DNA of 40,663 bases, from assembly GCF_025351295.1 (NCBI RefSeq), contig NZ_JANXWD010000028.1:1-40663 (forward strand). Reading direction: 5' to 3'. This document shows positions 26,140 through 33,618 of the stretch, one piece after another. The notes under the pieces were generated by a model. That model saw only the letters and a list, made by a program, of their open reading frames with translations. It did not search any database and had not been told where the DNA came from. This DNA is from Phenylobacterium sp. (GTDB taxonomy: Bacteria > Pseudomonadota > Alphaproteobacteria > Caulobacterales > Caulobacteraceae). The position numbers were made by a program, and so were the translations under genes. How positions within the stretch are numbered: the stretch's first letter is position 1; each line of letters starts with the position of its first letter.

Positions 26140-26268
26140 ATGGGCCAGCAGAGCGCCTTGGGCTGGATAAATCCAGCTCCCCCTTGGGAACCCGATCTTC
26201 GAAGTGGACTCTCCGTCCCGCGTCGACTGGGATAGGGTCGAATCTGACGCCGAACGAGAGACATAGCG
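26140..26268. promoter_or_regulatory. Divergent promoter region of mobA and the CoA operon with palindromes
   Basis: GCTGGAT-AA-ATCCAGC (26162-26177) is a perfect 16-bp palindrome. A weaker inverted repeat, TCGAC-N9-GTCGA (26222-26240), lies closer to the operon. Both lack coding content and are suitable as operators of a dimeric regulator. I could not assign -35 and -10 elements with confidence. No dedicated regulator gene is in the operon. Confidence 0.4.
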
Positions 26269-26577
26269 ATGGAATTGAAGCCTGGGTCGCGCTGGCGCAG
26301 CGCCGTCTGCAGCACCGAAGTGGTGATCGTGCGGCCGCCCTCCGCGCCGGTCAGCCTGGAATGCGGCGGCCAGCCGCTGATCGCCTTTGCGGCCGAGCGG
26401 GTCGAGGGCGCCGCGCCGGCCACCGAGCACGCGGCCGGCACCGCGGCCGGCAAGCGCTATTTCGACGCCGACAGCGGCCTGGAAGTGCTGGCCAGCAAGG
26501 CGGGCGACGGCTCGCTGTCGGTGGGCGGCAAGGCGCTGGCGCGCAAGGACGCCAAGGCGCTGCCGTCGTCCGACTGA
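26269..26577 (+). CDS. Small conserved-looking protein of unknown function, first gene of the CoA operon
   Basis: A 102-residue soluble protein. The N-terminal half (ELKPGSRWRSAVCSTEVVIVRPP, then SLECGG) looks like two beta strands, each carrying one cysteine (Cys14 and Cys32). The C-terminal half (GKRYFDADSGLEVLASKAGDGSLSVGGKAL) is similar in style, and the protein ends ALPSSD. The layout resembles small proteins that I recall next to acyl-CoA ligase genes in other bacteria, but I do not know a named family. No signal or membrane segment. GAGAG precedes the ATG. The stop codon shares a base with the ATG of the ligase gene (TGATG), so it is co-translated with it; a carrier, chaperone or metal-binding helper is possible. 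Confidence 0.7.
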   Translation: MELKPGSRWRSAVCSTEVVIVRPPSAPVSLECGGQPLIAFAAERVEGAAPATEHAAGTAAGKRYFDADSGLEVLASKAGDGSLSVGGKALARKDAKALPSSD

Positions 26578-28085
26578 TGCACACGACCCTGCTTCTCGAC
26601 ATGGCGGCGGACGCCATTCCCGATCGCCTGGCGCTGGGGCCGCGCGCGGACGGGCTGACGTTCCATGAGCTGCGGGCCCGGGCGCGCGGCGGCGCGGCGT
26701 GGCTGGCGGAACGCGGCGGCGACACCGTGGCCTTCCTGGGGCTGAACGGGCCGGTCCTGCCGGTGGCGCTGTTCGCCAGCGGGCTGCTGGCCAAGCCGTT
26801 CGCGCCGCTGAACTACCGCCTGCCGGACGCCGACCTCAACCGGCTGCTGGCCCGCACCGCGCCGTCCGTGGCCATCGTCGACGACGACATGATCCCGCGG
26901 CTGAAGGCCTGCGCCGGCGTCACGGTGGTGGCGATGACGGCGTTCGAGGCGGCCTGCCTGGACCCTGCCCACCGCGAGACGGAGTTGGCGTACGCCGAGC
27001 CCGACATCGCCGTGCTGCTGTTCACCAGCGGCACCACCGGCGAGCCCAAGGCGGCGATCCTGCGGCACGGGAACCTGACCTCCTATGTGATCTCCACGGT
27101 CGAGTTCCTGGGCTCGGACGAGGACGAGGCCGCCCTGGTCAGCGTGCCGCCCTACCACATTGCCGGGATCTCGGCCCTGCTGACCGGGGTCTACGGCGGC
27201 CGGCGGATCGTGCACCTGGAGGCCTTCACGCCGGAGACCTGGGTCGAGGCGGCGGCGGCCGAGGCGATCACCCATGCCATGGTGGTGCCGACCATGCTGG
27301 GCACGGTGCTGGACATCCTGGAGGCGCGCGGCCTGACGCTGCCGGCGCTCAAGGTGCTGTCGTACGGCGGCGGGCGGATGCCGGGGCCGGTGATCGAGCG
27401 GGCGCTGCGGGTGCTGCCGCACGTGGACTTCGTCAACGCCTACGGCCTGACCGAGACCAGCTCGACGGTGGCGGTGCTGGGGCCGGAGGATCATCGCGCG
27501 GCAATCGCCTCGACCGACGCGGCGGTGCGCCGCCGCCTGGGCTCGGTGGGCCGGCCGCTGCCGGCGCTGGAGCTGGAGATTCGCGATCCGGACGGCAGGC
27601 TGCTGGGGCCGAACCAGTCGGGTGAGATCTACGTCCGCGGCGAACAGGTGTCGGGCGAATACACCCACAAGAAGGTCGTGCAGGACGATGGCTGGTTCGC
27701 CACCAACGACGGCGGCTGGATGGACGAGGCCGGCTATCTGTTCGTCGAGGGCCGGCTGGACGACGTGATCGTGCGCGGTGGCGAGAACATCTCGCCGGGC
27801 GAGATCGAGGACGTGCTGCGCGCCCATCCCGGCGTAGCGGACGTCGCCGTGCTGGGCCTGCCCGACGACCACTGGGGCGAGCAGGTGGCGGCGGCCATCG
27901 TCGGCAAGGACGGCGCGCCGGCGGCCGAGGAGCTGGCGGCCTGGGTGCGGGCCCGGCTGCGCTCCACCAAGACCCCGGAAGTCTGGGCGTTCCGCGACGC
28001 CCTGCCCTATAACGACACCGGCAAGCTGCTGCGACGGCAGCTGAAAGCCGAGATGGCGGGCCCGACGAAGCCGGCCGCCGGCTGA
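26577..28085 (+). CDS. Class I adenylate-forming acyl-CoA ligase
   Basis: A 502-residue ANL-superfamily enzyme that should activate a carboxylic acid to its CoA thioester through an acyl-AMP. The P-loop is LLFTSGTTGEPKA (148-159), the YGLTET motif is intact, and the hinge and A8 motifs are in GRLDDVIVRGGENISPGEIE. The A10 lysine is near 483 in NDTGKLLRRQL. The start overlaps the preceding small gene by one base. It is the committed first step of the operon, whose later genes all act on CoA esters. The acyl substrate cannot be read; the ligase is not obviously a long-chain FadD or a 4-coumarate ligase. Confidence 0.9.
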   Translation: MHTTLLLDMAADAIPDRLALGPRADGLTFHELRARARGGAAWLAERGGDTVAFLGLNGPVLPVALFASGLLAKPFAPLNYRLPDADLNRLLARTAPSVAIVDDDMIPRLKACAGVTVVAMTAFEAACLDPAHRETELAYAEPDIAVLLFTSGTTGEPKAAILRHGNLTSYVISTVEFLGSDEDEAALVSVPPYHIAGISALLTGVYGGRRIVHLEAFTPETWVEAAAAEAITHAMVVPTMLGTVLDILEARGLTLPALKVLSYGGGRMPGPVIERALRVLPHVDFVNAYGLTETSSTVAVLGPEDHRAAIASTDAAVRRRLGSVGRPLPALELEIRDPDGRLLGPNQSGEIYVRGEQVSGEYTHKKVVQDDGWFATNDGGWMDEAGYLFVEGRLDDVIVRGGENISPGEIEDVLRAHPGVADVAVLGLPDDHWGEQVAAAIVGKDGAPAAEELAAWVRARLRSTKTPEVWAFRDALPYNDTGKLLRRQLKAEMAGPTKPAAG

Positions 28086-28105
28086 GCGCCCCGCGGAGGC
28101 GTCGT

Positions 28106-29101
28106 GTGACCCCCGAACCCGCCGCCGGGATACTGGCCGAGCTGATCGGCTTGGGCGGCGCCGGCCTGGCGGTGACCGAGTTCGAGCGCGGCGGCGCGGC
28201 GACGGCTGTCGGGGCCGGGGCCGGGGTCGTGCAAATCGGCGTGCATCGCGGCGGAGCGGTCCCGGGCGGGGCGCTGGAGGCGTTCGACATCCTGCTCAGC
28301 ACCGACCCCGCGGCGCCGGGGCCCTGGGTGGGCGTGCCGGCAGGCCAGATGGACGCCACGCTCGCCGAGCTGGCGGCCGCGGTGGCGGCCCAGCCGGTGG
28401 CCGCGGCGGTGGCGGCGCAGGTGCTGCGGGCCAGCCTGCAGGTCTCCTTCGACCAGGCGCTGGTGGCCGAGTCGCTGGCCTATTCCATGCTGCTGGGCGC
28501 GGCTGGGTTCCAGGCCTGGCGGGCGGCGACGCCGGTGCGGGCGCGGGTCGACGACGGGCCACGGGTGTTGATCGCAGAGGCGCGCGGCGGGCTGGAGATC
28601 CGCCTCAACCGGCCGTCGGCGCGCAACGCCTTCGACGCCCGCATGCGCGACGAACTGGCCGAGGCGCTGGCGTTTGCGGCGGAGCATCCCGACGCGCCGC
28701 CGGTGGTGCTGACCGGGGCCGGGCCGGCGTTCAGCGCCGGGGGCGACCTGGACGAGTTCGGCCGGGCAGGCGATCCGGGCCAGGCGCACCTGATCCGCAC
28801 CCTGCGCGCGCCGGCCCGGCTGGTCCGCGCTCTGGGCGCACGGCTCACCGCCCAGCTGCATGGCGCCTGCGTCGGAGCGGGGATCGAGGTTCCGGCGGCG
28901 GCGGCGCGGGTGACGGCGCGGCCCGGGGCGGTGTTCCGGCTGCCGGAGGTGTCCATGGGCCTGCTCCCCGGGGCCGGCGGCACGGCGACGATCCCGCGGC
29001 GGATCGGCCGGCGGCGGGCCTGCTACATGGCCATCTCCGGCGCGGACATCGACCTGCGCACCGCCCTGGTCTGGGGCCTGGTCGACGCGGTTGCCCAATG
29101 A
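28106..29101 (+). CDS. Enoyl-CoA hydratase/isomerase with N-terminal extension, possible circular permutation
   Basis: A 331-residue protein; ordinary crotonases have about 260. Residues ~152-329 are a crotonase core from the first strand (PRVLIAEARGGLEIRLNRPSARNAF) through the oxyanion loop AFSAGGDL (208-215), GACVGAGIE (253-261) and LPEVSMGLLPGAGGT. Both hydratase glutamates are present (Glu261, Glu281). The core stops at GLVDAVAQ, where normal crotonases continue with ~60 residues of C-terminal helices. Residues ~84-140 (TLAELAAAVAAQPVAAAVAAQ, FDQALVAESLAYSMLLGAAGF) look like exactly those helices. So the C-terminal part seems moved to the N-terminus; a degenerate duplicated crotonase is the alternative. 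GTG 28106 follows GGAGGC. The stop overlaps the next start (ATGA). Confidence 0.82.
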   Translation: MTPEPAAGILAELIGLGGAGLAVTEFERGGAATAVGAGAGVVQIGVHRGGAVPGGALEAFDILLSTDPAAPGPWVGVPAGQMDATLAELAAAVAAQPVAAAVAAQVLRASLQVSFDQALVAESLAYSMLLGAAGFQAWRAATPVRARVDDGPRVLIAEARGGLEIRLNRPSARNAFDARMRDELAEALAFAAEHPDAPPVVLTGAGPAFSAGGDLDEFGRAGDPGQAHLIRTLRAPARLVRALGARLTAQLHGACVGAGIEVPAAAARVTARPGAVFRLPEVSMGLLPGAGGTATIPRRIGRRRACYMAISGADIDLRTALVWGLVDAVAQ

Positions 29102-30120
29102 GCCCGATCGCCACCGCGCTGGACCAGCAGGGCGCCGAGCTCGCGGCGCTGACCGCGCGGCTGGGGCGGCGGGTGGATGTGGCGGCGCTGAGCGTGCTCG
29201 ACCGCGCGGGCCAGCTGGCGCTGAACCCGCCGGGCCTGGCGTCGCCCAACGGGGCCTGCCGCCTGTTCCGCGCCGCCGACGGCTGGATGGTCGCCAACCT
29301 GGCGCGGGAGGAGGACCGCGCGCTGATCCCGGCCTGGCTGGGCTGCGAGTTCGGGGCCGCGCCGTGGGCCGCCATCGCCGCCCACGCCGGGCGTCACACC
29401 CGCGTGGAGCTGGTGGCCGGCGCCGACCTGCTGGGCCTGCCGGCCGGGGCGGTGGGCGAGGTGGTCTGCGACAGCCTGGACGCGCCGCTGCTGGCGCTCG
29501 GGGCGGCGAGCGGGCGGCGCGGCGCGCCGAAGGTGGTGGATCTCTCCGCCCTGTGGGCCGGGCCGATGTGCGGGGCGATCCTGGCGGCGGCGGGGGCCAC
29601 GGTGGTGAAGGTGGAGAGCGTCCGGCGGCCCGACCCGACCCGGACCTCGACGCCCGAGTTCTTCCGACGGCTGAACGGCGGCAAGCGCCACCTGAGCCTC
29701 GACCTGACGGCGCCGGCCGGGCAGGCGCGGCTGCGGGACGATATCCTGGCCGCCGACGTGCTGATCACCAGCGCGCGGCGCCGCGCCTTCGCCGGGCTGG
29801 GGCTGGACCCGGCGGCGGTGTTCGCGGCCAATCCCGGCCTCGTCTGGGTGGCGGTCACCGGCTACGGCTGGACCGGGGCGGCGGCCTCGCGGGTGGCGTT
29901 CGGCGACGACGCGGCTGCGGTCGGCGGGCTGGTCGGCTGGACGGCGGCCGGCGAGCCGCGGTTCCTGGGCGACGCCCTGGCCGATCCGGTGACCGGGCTG
30001 GCGGCGGCGATCGGGGCGCTGCGGGGCCTGGAGGCGGGCGGCGGGGTGCTGGTCGACGTGGCCCTGGCGCGGTCGGCGGCGGGGGCGGCCAGCGTCTGTG
30101 GGCTCCGGCGCGCGGCATGA
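29098..30120 (+). CDS. Family III CoA transferase (CaiB/BaiF), halves apparently swapped
   Basis: A 340-residue CoA transferase relative, shorter than the usual 380-400. Standard members begin with a VLDLSxxLAGP strand; here that strand is KVVDLSALWAGPMCGAIL at 145-162. It is followed by GATVVKVESVRRPDP, NGGKRHLSLDLT, ADVLITSARR, the LGLDP and NPGLVWVAVTGYGWTG blocks, and Asp296 in ADPVTGLAAAIGAL, matching the catalytic aspartate that forms the acyl anhydride. Residues ~46-122 (SPNGACRLFRAADGWMVANL, PAWLGCEF, RVELVAGADLLGLPAGAVGE) resemble the small-domain block that normally comes after the catalytic block. Circular permutation is the simplest reading. ATGA overlaps couple it with both neighbours. 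Confidence 0.82.
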   Translation: MSPIATALDQQGAELAALTARLGRRVDVAALSVLDRAGQLALNPPGLASPNGACRLFRAADGWMVANLAREEDRALIPAWLGCEFGAAPWAAIAAHAGRHTRVELVAGADLLGLPAGAVGEVVCDSLDAPLLALGAASGRRGAPKVVDLSALWAGPMCGAILAAAGATVVKVESVRRPDPTRTSTPEFFRRLNGGKRHLSLDLTAPAGQARLRDDILAADVLITSARRRAFAGLGLDPAAVFAANPGLVWVAVTGYGWTGAAASRVAFGDDAAAVGGLVGWTAAGEPRFLGDALADPVTGLAAAIGALRGLEAGGGVLVDVALARSAAGAASVCGLRRAA

Positions 30121-31511
30121 CCCTGACGATCCGCGACGTCGAGGTGGAAGGCCGCGCCGGGCTGGACGTGCGGATCGCGGACGGCCGGATCGCCGAGATC
30201 GGACCGCGGCTGGGGCGCGCGACCCAGGAGCTGGACGGCCGTGGCGGGGCGCTGATCCCGGGGCTCTGCGACCACCACATCCACCTGTTCGCCCTGGCGG
30301 CGCAGGCCGAGTCGGTGGTCCTGGATGGGGTGACCTCCGCGGCGGGCCTGGCGGCGCGGATCGACGCGGCGGTGGTGGCGCGGCGGCCGGGCGCCTGGAT
30401 CCGGGTGCAGGGCTACCACGAGACCATGGCCGGCGACCTGACCCGGCGCGACCTGGACGCGCTCGCGCCGCGCCACCGGCTGCGCGTGCAGCACCAGACC
30501 GGGTCGCTGTGGATGCTGAACAGCCTGGCGCTGGAGGGCCTGGACGACGGCGCCGCGGTGCTGGAGCGCGATGCGGCGGGGGCGGCGACCGGGCGGATCT
30601 GGCGCGGCGACGCCTGGCTGCGCGCGCGGATCGGGGCCGAGCCGCCGCGCCTGGACGCCATCGGCCGACGGCTGGCAGGCTATGGCGTCACGGCCCTGAC
30701 CGACGCCAGCGTCACCACCGACGCCGACGCCGCCGGGCGGCTGGCGCAGGCCGCGCGGCGGGGCGTCCTGCCGCAGCGGCTGACCCTGATGAGCGGCGGT
30801 CCGCTGACGGCGCCGGCGGACGGGGCGTTCGCGGTGGGGCCGGTCAAGGTGCTGCTGGACGACCACGCGCTGATCGACCTGGACGACTTCATCGGCCGCA
30901 TCGCCCTGGCGCGGGCCTGGGGCCGGCGGGTGGCGGTGCATTGCGTCACCGCGGGGGAGCTGGCGCTGACCCTGGCCGCCTTCGATGCCGCCGGCGCGGG
31001 GCGGGGCGACCGGATCGAGCATGGCGGGGTGATCCCGGCGGCGGCGATCCCGCAGCTCCGCGCCCTGGGCCTGACCGTGGTCACGCAGTCGGCCTTCATC
31101 CACGAGCGGGGCGACCGCTATGCGGCGCAGGTCGATCTGGGCGAACAGGCCGACCTCTATCGCTGTGCGAGCCTCACGGCGGCGGGGGTTCCGGTCGCCG
31201 GCAGTTCCGACGCGCCCTATGCGACGCCTGACCCCTGGCAGGCGATGGCGAGCGCGATCGACCGACGCAGCGGGGGCGGCCGGGTCCTGGGCGGCGTGGA
31301 ACGTCTGGCGCCGGCCGCGGCCCTGGGCCTCTACCTCGGCGATCCGGCCGACCCTGGCGGGCCCGCGCGGCGGATCGTGGTCGGGGTCTCGGCCGACCTC
31401 TGCCTGCTGGCGGGAGGCCTGGGCGAGGTGCTCGCCGATCCCCGGGCCGAGCGGGTGCGGGCGACCCTGCTGGGCGGCCAGATCACCCATGAGGCGGCGA
31501 AGGCCGATTGA
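30117..31511 (+). CDS. Amidohydrolase family protein (Amidohydro_3/YtcJ-like)
   Basis: A 464-residue metal-dependent hydrolase with a TIM barrel. An N-terminal beta-sandwich strand set (LTIRDVEVEG, VRIADGRIAEIGP) leads to the metal site HxH (His54, His56 in CDHHIHLF). Further ligands are suggested by Lys244 in GPVKVLLDD, His275 in VAVHCVTAG, His302 in RIEHGG and Asp365 in GSSDAPYATPDPW. This group cleaves amide, N-acyl or cyclic amide bonds. In an operon otherwise devoted to CoA esters, it may release or open a ring of the substrate before or after CoA activation; this is inference. No signal peptide, so cytosolic. ATG 30117 overlaps the CoA transferase stop. Confidence 0.88.
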   Translation: MTLTIRDVEVEGRAGLDVRIADGRIAEIGPRLGRATQELDGRGGALIPGLCDHHIHLFALAAQAESVVLDGVTSAAGLAARIDAAVVARRPGAWIRVQGYHETMAGDLTRRDLDALAPRHRLRVQHQTGSLWMLNSLALEGLDDGAAVLERDAAGAATGRIWRGDAWLRARIGAEPPRLDAIGRRLAGYGVTALTDASVTTDADAAGRLAQAARRGVLPQRLTLMSGGPLTAPADGAFAVGPVKVLLDDHALIDLDDFIGRIALARAWGRRVAVHCVTAGELALTLAAFDAAGAGRGDRIEHGGVIPAAAIPQLRALGLTVVTQSAFIHERGDRYAAQVDLGEQADLYRCASLTAAGVPVAGSSDAPYATPDPWQAMASAIDRRSGGGRVLGGVERLAPAAALGLYLGDPADPGGPARRIVVGVSADLCLLAGGLGEVLADPRAERVRATLLGGQITHEAAKAD

Positions 31512-31582
31512 CGAGAGGGGCCCGGACCCGCTCACTTGGCGGACGCGGCGCCGAAGACGCCGCCCGAAACCGAGGGAGCGCC

Positions 31583-32104
31583 ATGGCCGCCAAGAAATTC
31601 CCCGTCGAGGCGGGACACATCCTGCTGTTCGCCCGCTCGATCGGCGACGAGAACGTCGTCTACACCGACGAGGAGGCCGCCAAGGCCACCGAGGCCGGCG
31701 GCATCATCGCCCCGCCCACCTTCGTCCAGGCCAGCGCCCAGTTCGATCCGAACTATGTGCTGCGCCCGAAGATCGGCCAGCCCTGGTTCGGCTCCGGCAA
31801 GAACCCCACCGGCCGGGTGGCGAGCGCGGGCGGCGGGGGAGGCGGCGGCAATGGCGGCGGCCTGCACGCCGAGCAGCACTACGAGTACCACCGGCCGCTG
31901 CGGGCCGGCGACGTGCTGACCTCGGAGACCAAGCCCGGCAAGACCTGGGAGAAGGAGGGCCGCCGCTCCGGCAAGCTGGTGTTCTCCGAGAGCGTCACCG
32001 AATACCGCGACCAGAAGGGCGAGCTGGTGGTCACCGCCCGCGGCGTCGGCGTGCGCACCGAGCGCCCGGTCGAACAGCCCGCCGACAGCAAGCAGGAGGC
32101 CTGA
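31583..32104 (+). CDS. MaoC-type dehydratase N-terminal domain protein (hot-dog subunit 1)
   Basis: A 173-residue hot-dog fold protein of the FAS1-like/MaoC N-terminal type, lacking the catalytic Asp-His pair. FPVEAGHILLFARSIGDENVVYTD at 6-29 is the typical opening, then IIAPPTFVQAS. A glycine-rich loop (SAGGGGGGGNGGGLHAEQHY, about 76-95) is unusual in length. It ends LVFSESVTEYRDQKGELVVTARG. I use the ATG at 31583 with GAGGGAG upstream; an in-frame ATG at 31508 adds a low-quality leader. It is 1 bp from the catalytic MaoC gene, so the two should form one heteromeric 2-enoyl-CoA hydratase, as in ChsH1/ChsH2 or HadAB pairs. Confidence 0.85.
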   Translation: MAAKKFPVEAGHILLFARSIGDENVVYTDEEAAKATEAGGIIAPPTFVQASAQFDPNYVLRPKIGQPWFGSGKNPTGRVASAGGGGGGGNGGGLHAEQHYEYHRPLRAGDVLTSETKPGKTWEKEGRRSGKLVFSESVTEYRDQKGELVVTARGVGVRTERPVEQPADSKQEA

Positions 32105-32105
32105 G

Positions 32106-32528
32106 ATGGCGTTGAGCGCAAGCCAGCTGAAGGTGGGCGAAACCCACACCGCGCGCCTGGTCGACGATCTCAGCCGCACCCAGATCGTGCAGTACGCGGG
32201 CGCATCCGGCGACTACAACCCGCTGCACACCGACGAGGTGTTCACCACCAAGGTGGCCGGCTATCCCAGCGTCTTCGCGCACGGGATGCTGACCATGGGC
32301 ATGACCGGCAAGATGCTGACCGACTATGTCGGCGACGCGCGGCTGACCAAGTACGGCGTGCGCTTCACCAGCCAGGTCTGGCCCGGCGACACCCTGGACT
32401 CCACGGCCACCCTGAAGGCGATCGGCGACAAGGACGGGGCGAAGATCGCCGAGTTCGACGTCAAGACCGTCAACCAGAACGGCGTCGAAGTGCTGAGCGG
32501 CTACGCCGAGGCGCGGGTCGACCCTTAG
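32106..32528 (+). CDS. MaoC-family (R)-specific enoyl-CoA hydratase, catalytic subunit 2
   Basis: A 140-residue hot-dog protein with the hydratase-2 motif YAGASGDYNPLHTDEVF (30-46), in which Asp36 and His41 are the catalytic pair. SVFAHGMLTMGMTGKML and YGVRFTSQVWPGDTL follow. It pairs with the non-catalytic subunit gene 1 bp upstream. It is the last gene of the operon that begins at 26269. It hydrates a 2-enoyl-CoA to a 3-hydroxyacyl-CoA, so the operon contains two separate hydratase types (this one and the crotonase). A palindromic repeat element follows it. Confidence 0.9.
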   Translation: MALSASQLKVGETHTARLVDDLSRTQIVQYAGASGDYNPLHTDEVFTTKVAGYPSVFAHGMLTMGMTGKMLTDYVGDARLTKYGVRFTSQVWPGDTLDSTATLKAIGDKDGAKIAEFDVKTVNQNGVEVLSGYAEARVDP

Positions 32529-32547
32529 GGAAGGTTCGGGATTGGCT

Positions 32548-32698
32548 CCCTTCCTCCTCGATGGAGGAAGGGCGGGGATGGTGGTGTGCGCACGGCGATG
32601 GGGCGAGGGGCGCTGGAAGGCGCCGGCACCCACCCGGGCTGTTTGCACCGCCGCTGTGGCCACACCACCACCCAACCCTCCTCCATCGAGGAGGAAGG
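32548..32698. repeat. Paired-arm palindromic repeat element (REP/BIME-like)
   Basis: Two near-identical arms of about 45 bp face each other. The left arm (32548-32597) starts with a perfect 10-bp hairpin, CCCTTCCTCC/GGAGGAAGGG, loop TCGAT, followed by GGTGGTGTG (32580-32588). The right arm (about 32655-32698) is the reverse complement: CACACCACC (32661-32669), then CCTCCTCC/GGAGGA(A)GG around ATCGA (32677-32698). About 57 bp lie between. It sits between the convergent MaoC and LysR genes and codes for nothing. A matching hairpin starts the window (2-24). This arrangement is like REP pairs (BIMEs) mobilised by RAYT transposases; no such gene is in the window. Confidence 0.75.
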
Positions 32699-32719
32699 CT
32701 TTCGATGCGCCCGCCGCGC

Positions 32720-33607
32720 TCACCCGTCCGCCTGCAACGCCGCCGCCAGCCAGTCCAGGAACAGGCGCGACTGGGGTGAGGGCGGGCGGGTGCGGTGCGG
32801 GATGGCCGCGAAGCCGTGCGGGAAGGCGGTGAAGCCGGTGACCTGGACCAGGCGGCCGGCGGCCAGGTCGGCGGCCGCCAGCCGGCGCTCGGCCATGGCG
32901 ATCCCCATCCCGGCGACCGCCGCGCCCAGGCACAGGTGGGTGTGGGGGAACGACAGCGTCCGGGGCGCGGCGACGGCGATCCCGCTCAGCGCCGTCCAGC
33001 GGTCCCAGGCGCTGGAGGTATGGTCGTGGACGATGCGGCAGTCGGCGGAGAGGCTGCCGTCGTCGTTGCGCGCGACAGGGTAGTCCGGCGCCGCCACCAC
33101 CCCGAAGCGGGCGTCGGCCAGCCGGATGGCGCGGGCCTGATCCTGCGCGGGATAGGCGCTGCGGTCCCACAGCACCACCAGGTCGGCGTCGCGCTCGTCG
33201 CGCATCTCCCGCGCCGAGGTCATGGACAGGCGGATCCGGACTTCCGGGTGCGCCCGGGCGAACTCCGCCAGGTGCGGCACCAGCCAGCCCATGGCGAAGG
33301 TGGCGCTGCAGGCCACATGCAGGGCCGGGGAGCGCGCCTCGCGCACGACGGTGGCGTAGCTGTCCGCCAGGCCGTCGAAGGCGGCGGCGACCGCTGCGGC
33401 CAGCTGGCGGCCGGCGGCATTGGCCCTCAGGCCGGTCCCCACTTTGTCGAACAGCGGCAGGCCGGCGTCGGCGTGCAGGGCGCGCAGCTGCTTGCTGACC
33501 GCGCCGTGGGTGCGGCCCAGTTCGGCGGCGGCGCGGGTCACCGACCCCAGCCGCGCCACGGCCTCGAAGGCGCGCAGGGTGAAGAGCGGCGGCAGTCGGT
33601 CGGCCAT
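32720..33607 (-). CDS. LysR-family transcriptional regulator (GcvA-like)
   Basis: A 295-residue regulator. The N-terminal winged helix is LFTLRAFEAVARLGSVTRAAAELGRTHGAVSKQLRAL (8-44). The substrate-binding domain begins near 92 (LHVACSATFAMGWLVPHLAEF) and has the usual two lobes, with GMGIAMAERRLAAADLAAGRLV near residues 233-253. I start at the ATG of MADRLPPLF (33607); longer in-frame sequence crosses the promoter. It diverges from the methyltransferase gene, and a T-N11-A palindrome lies 16 bp upstream of its start, so it probably regulates itself and its divergent neighbour. The effector is unknown. Confidence 0.9.
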   Translation of the reverse strand: MADRLPPLFTLRAFEAVARLGSVTRAAAELGRTHGAVSKQLRALHADAGLPLFDKVGTGLRANAAGRQLAAAVAAAFDGLADSYATVVREARSPALHVACSATFAMGWLVPHLAEFARAHPEVRIRLSMTSAREMRDERDADLVVLWDRSAYPAQDQARAIRLADARFGVVAAPDYPVARNDDGSLSADCRIVHDHTSSAWDRWTALSGIAVAAPRTLSFPHTHLCLGAAVAGMGIAMAERRLAAADLAAGRLVQVTGFTAFPHGFAAIPHRTRPPSPQSRLFLDWLAAALQADG

Positions 33608-33618
33608 GCGGGGCGCCT

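Noticed and set aside
24457..26235. A 592-codon plus-strand frame beginning in the kinase relic
   Set aside because: Only the first ~100 codons match a kinase; the rest is antisense to GST and mobA.
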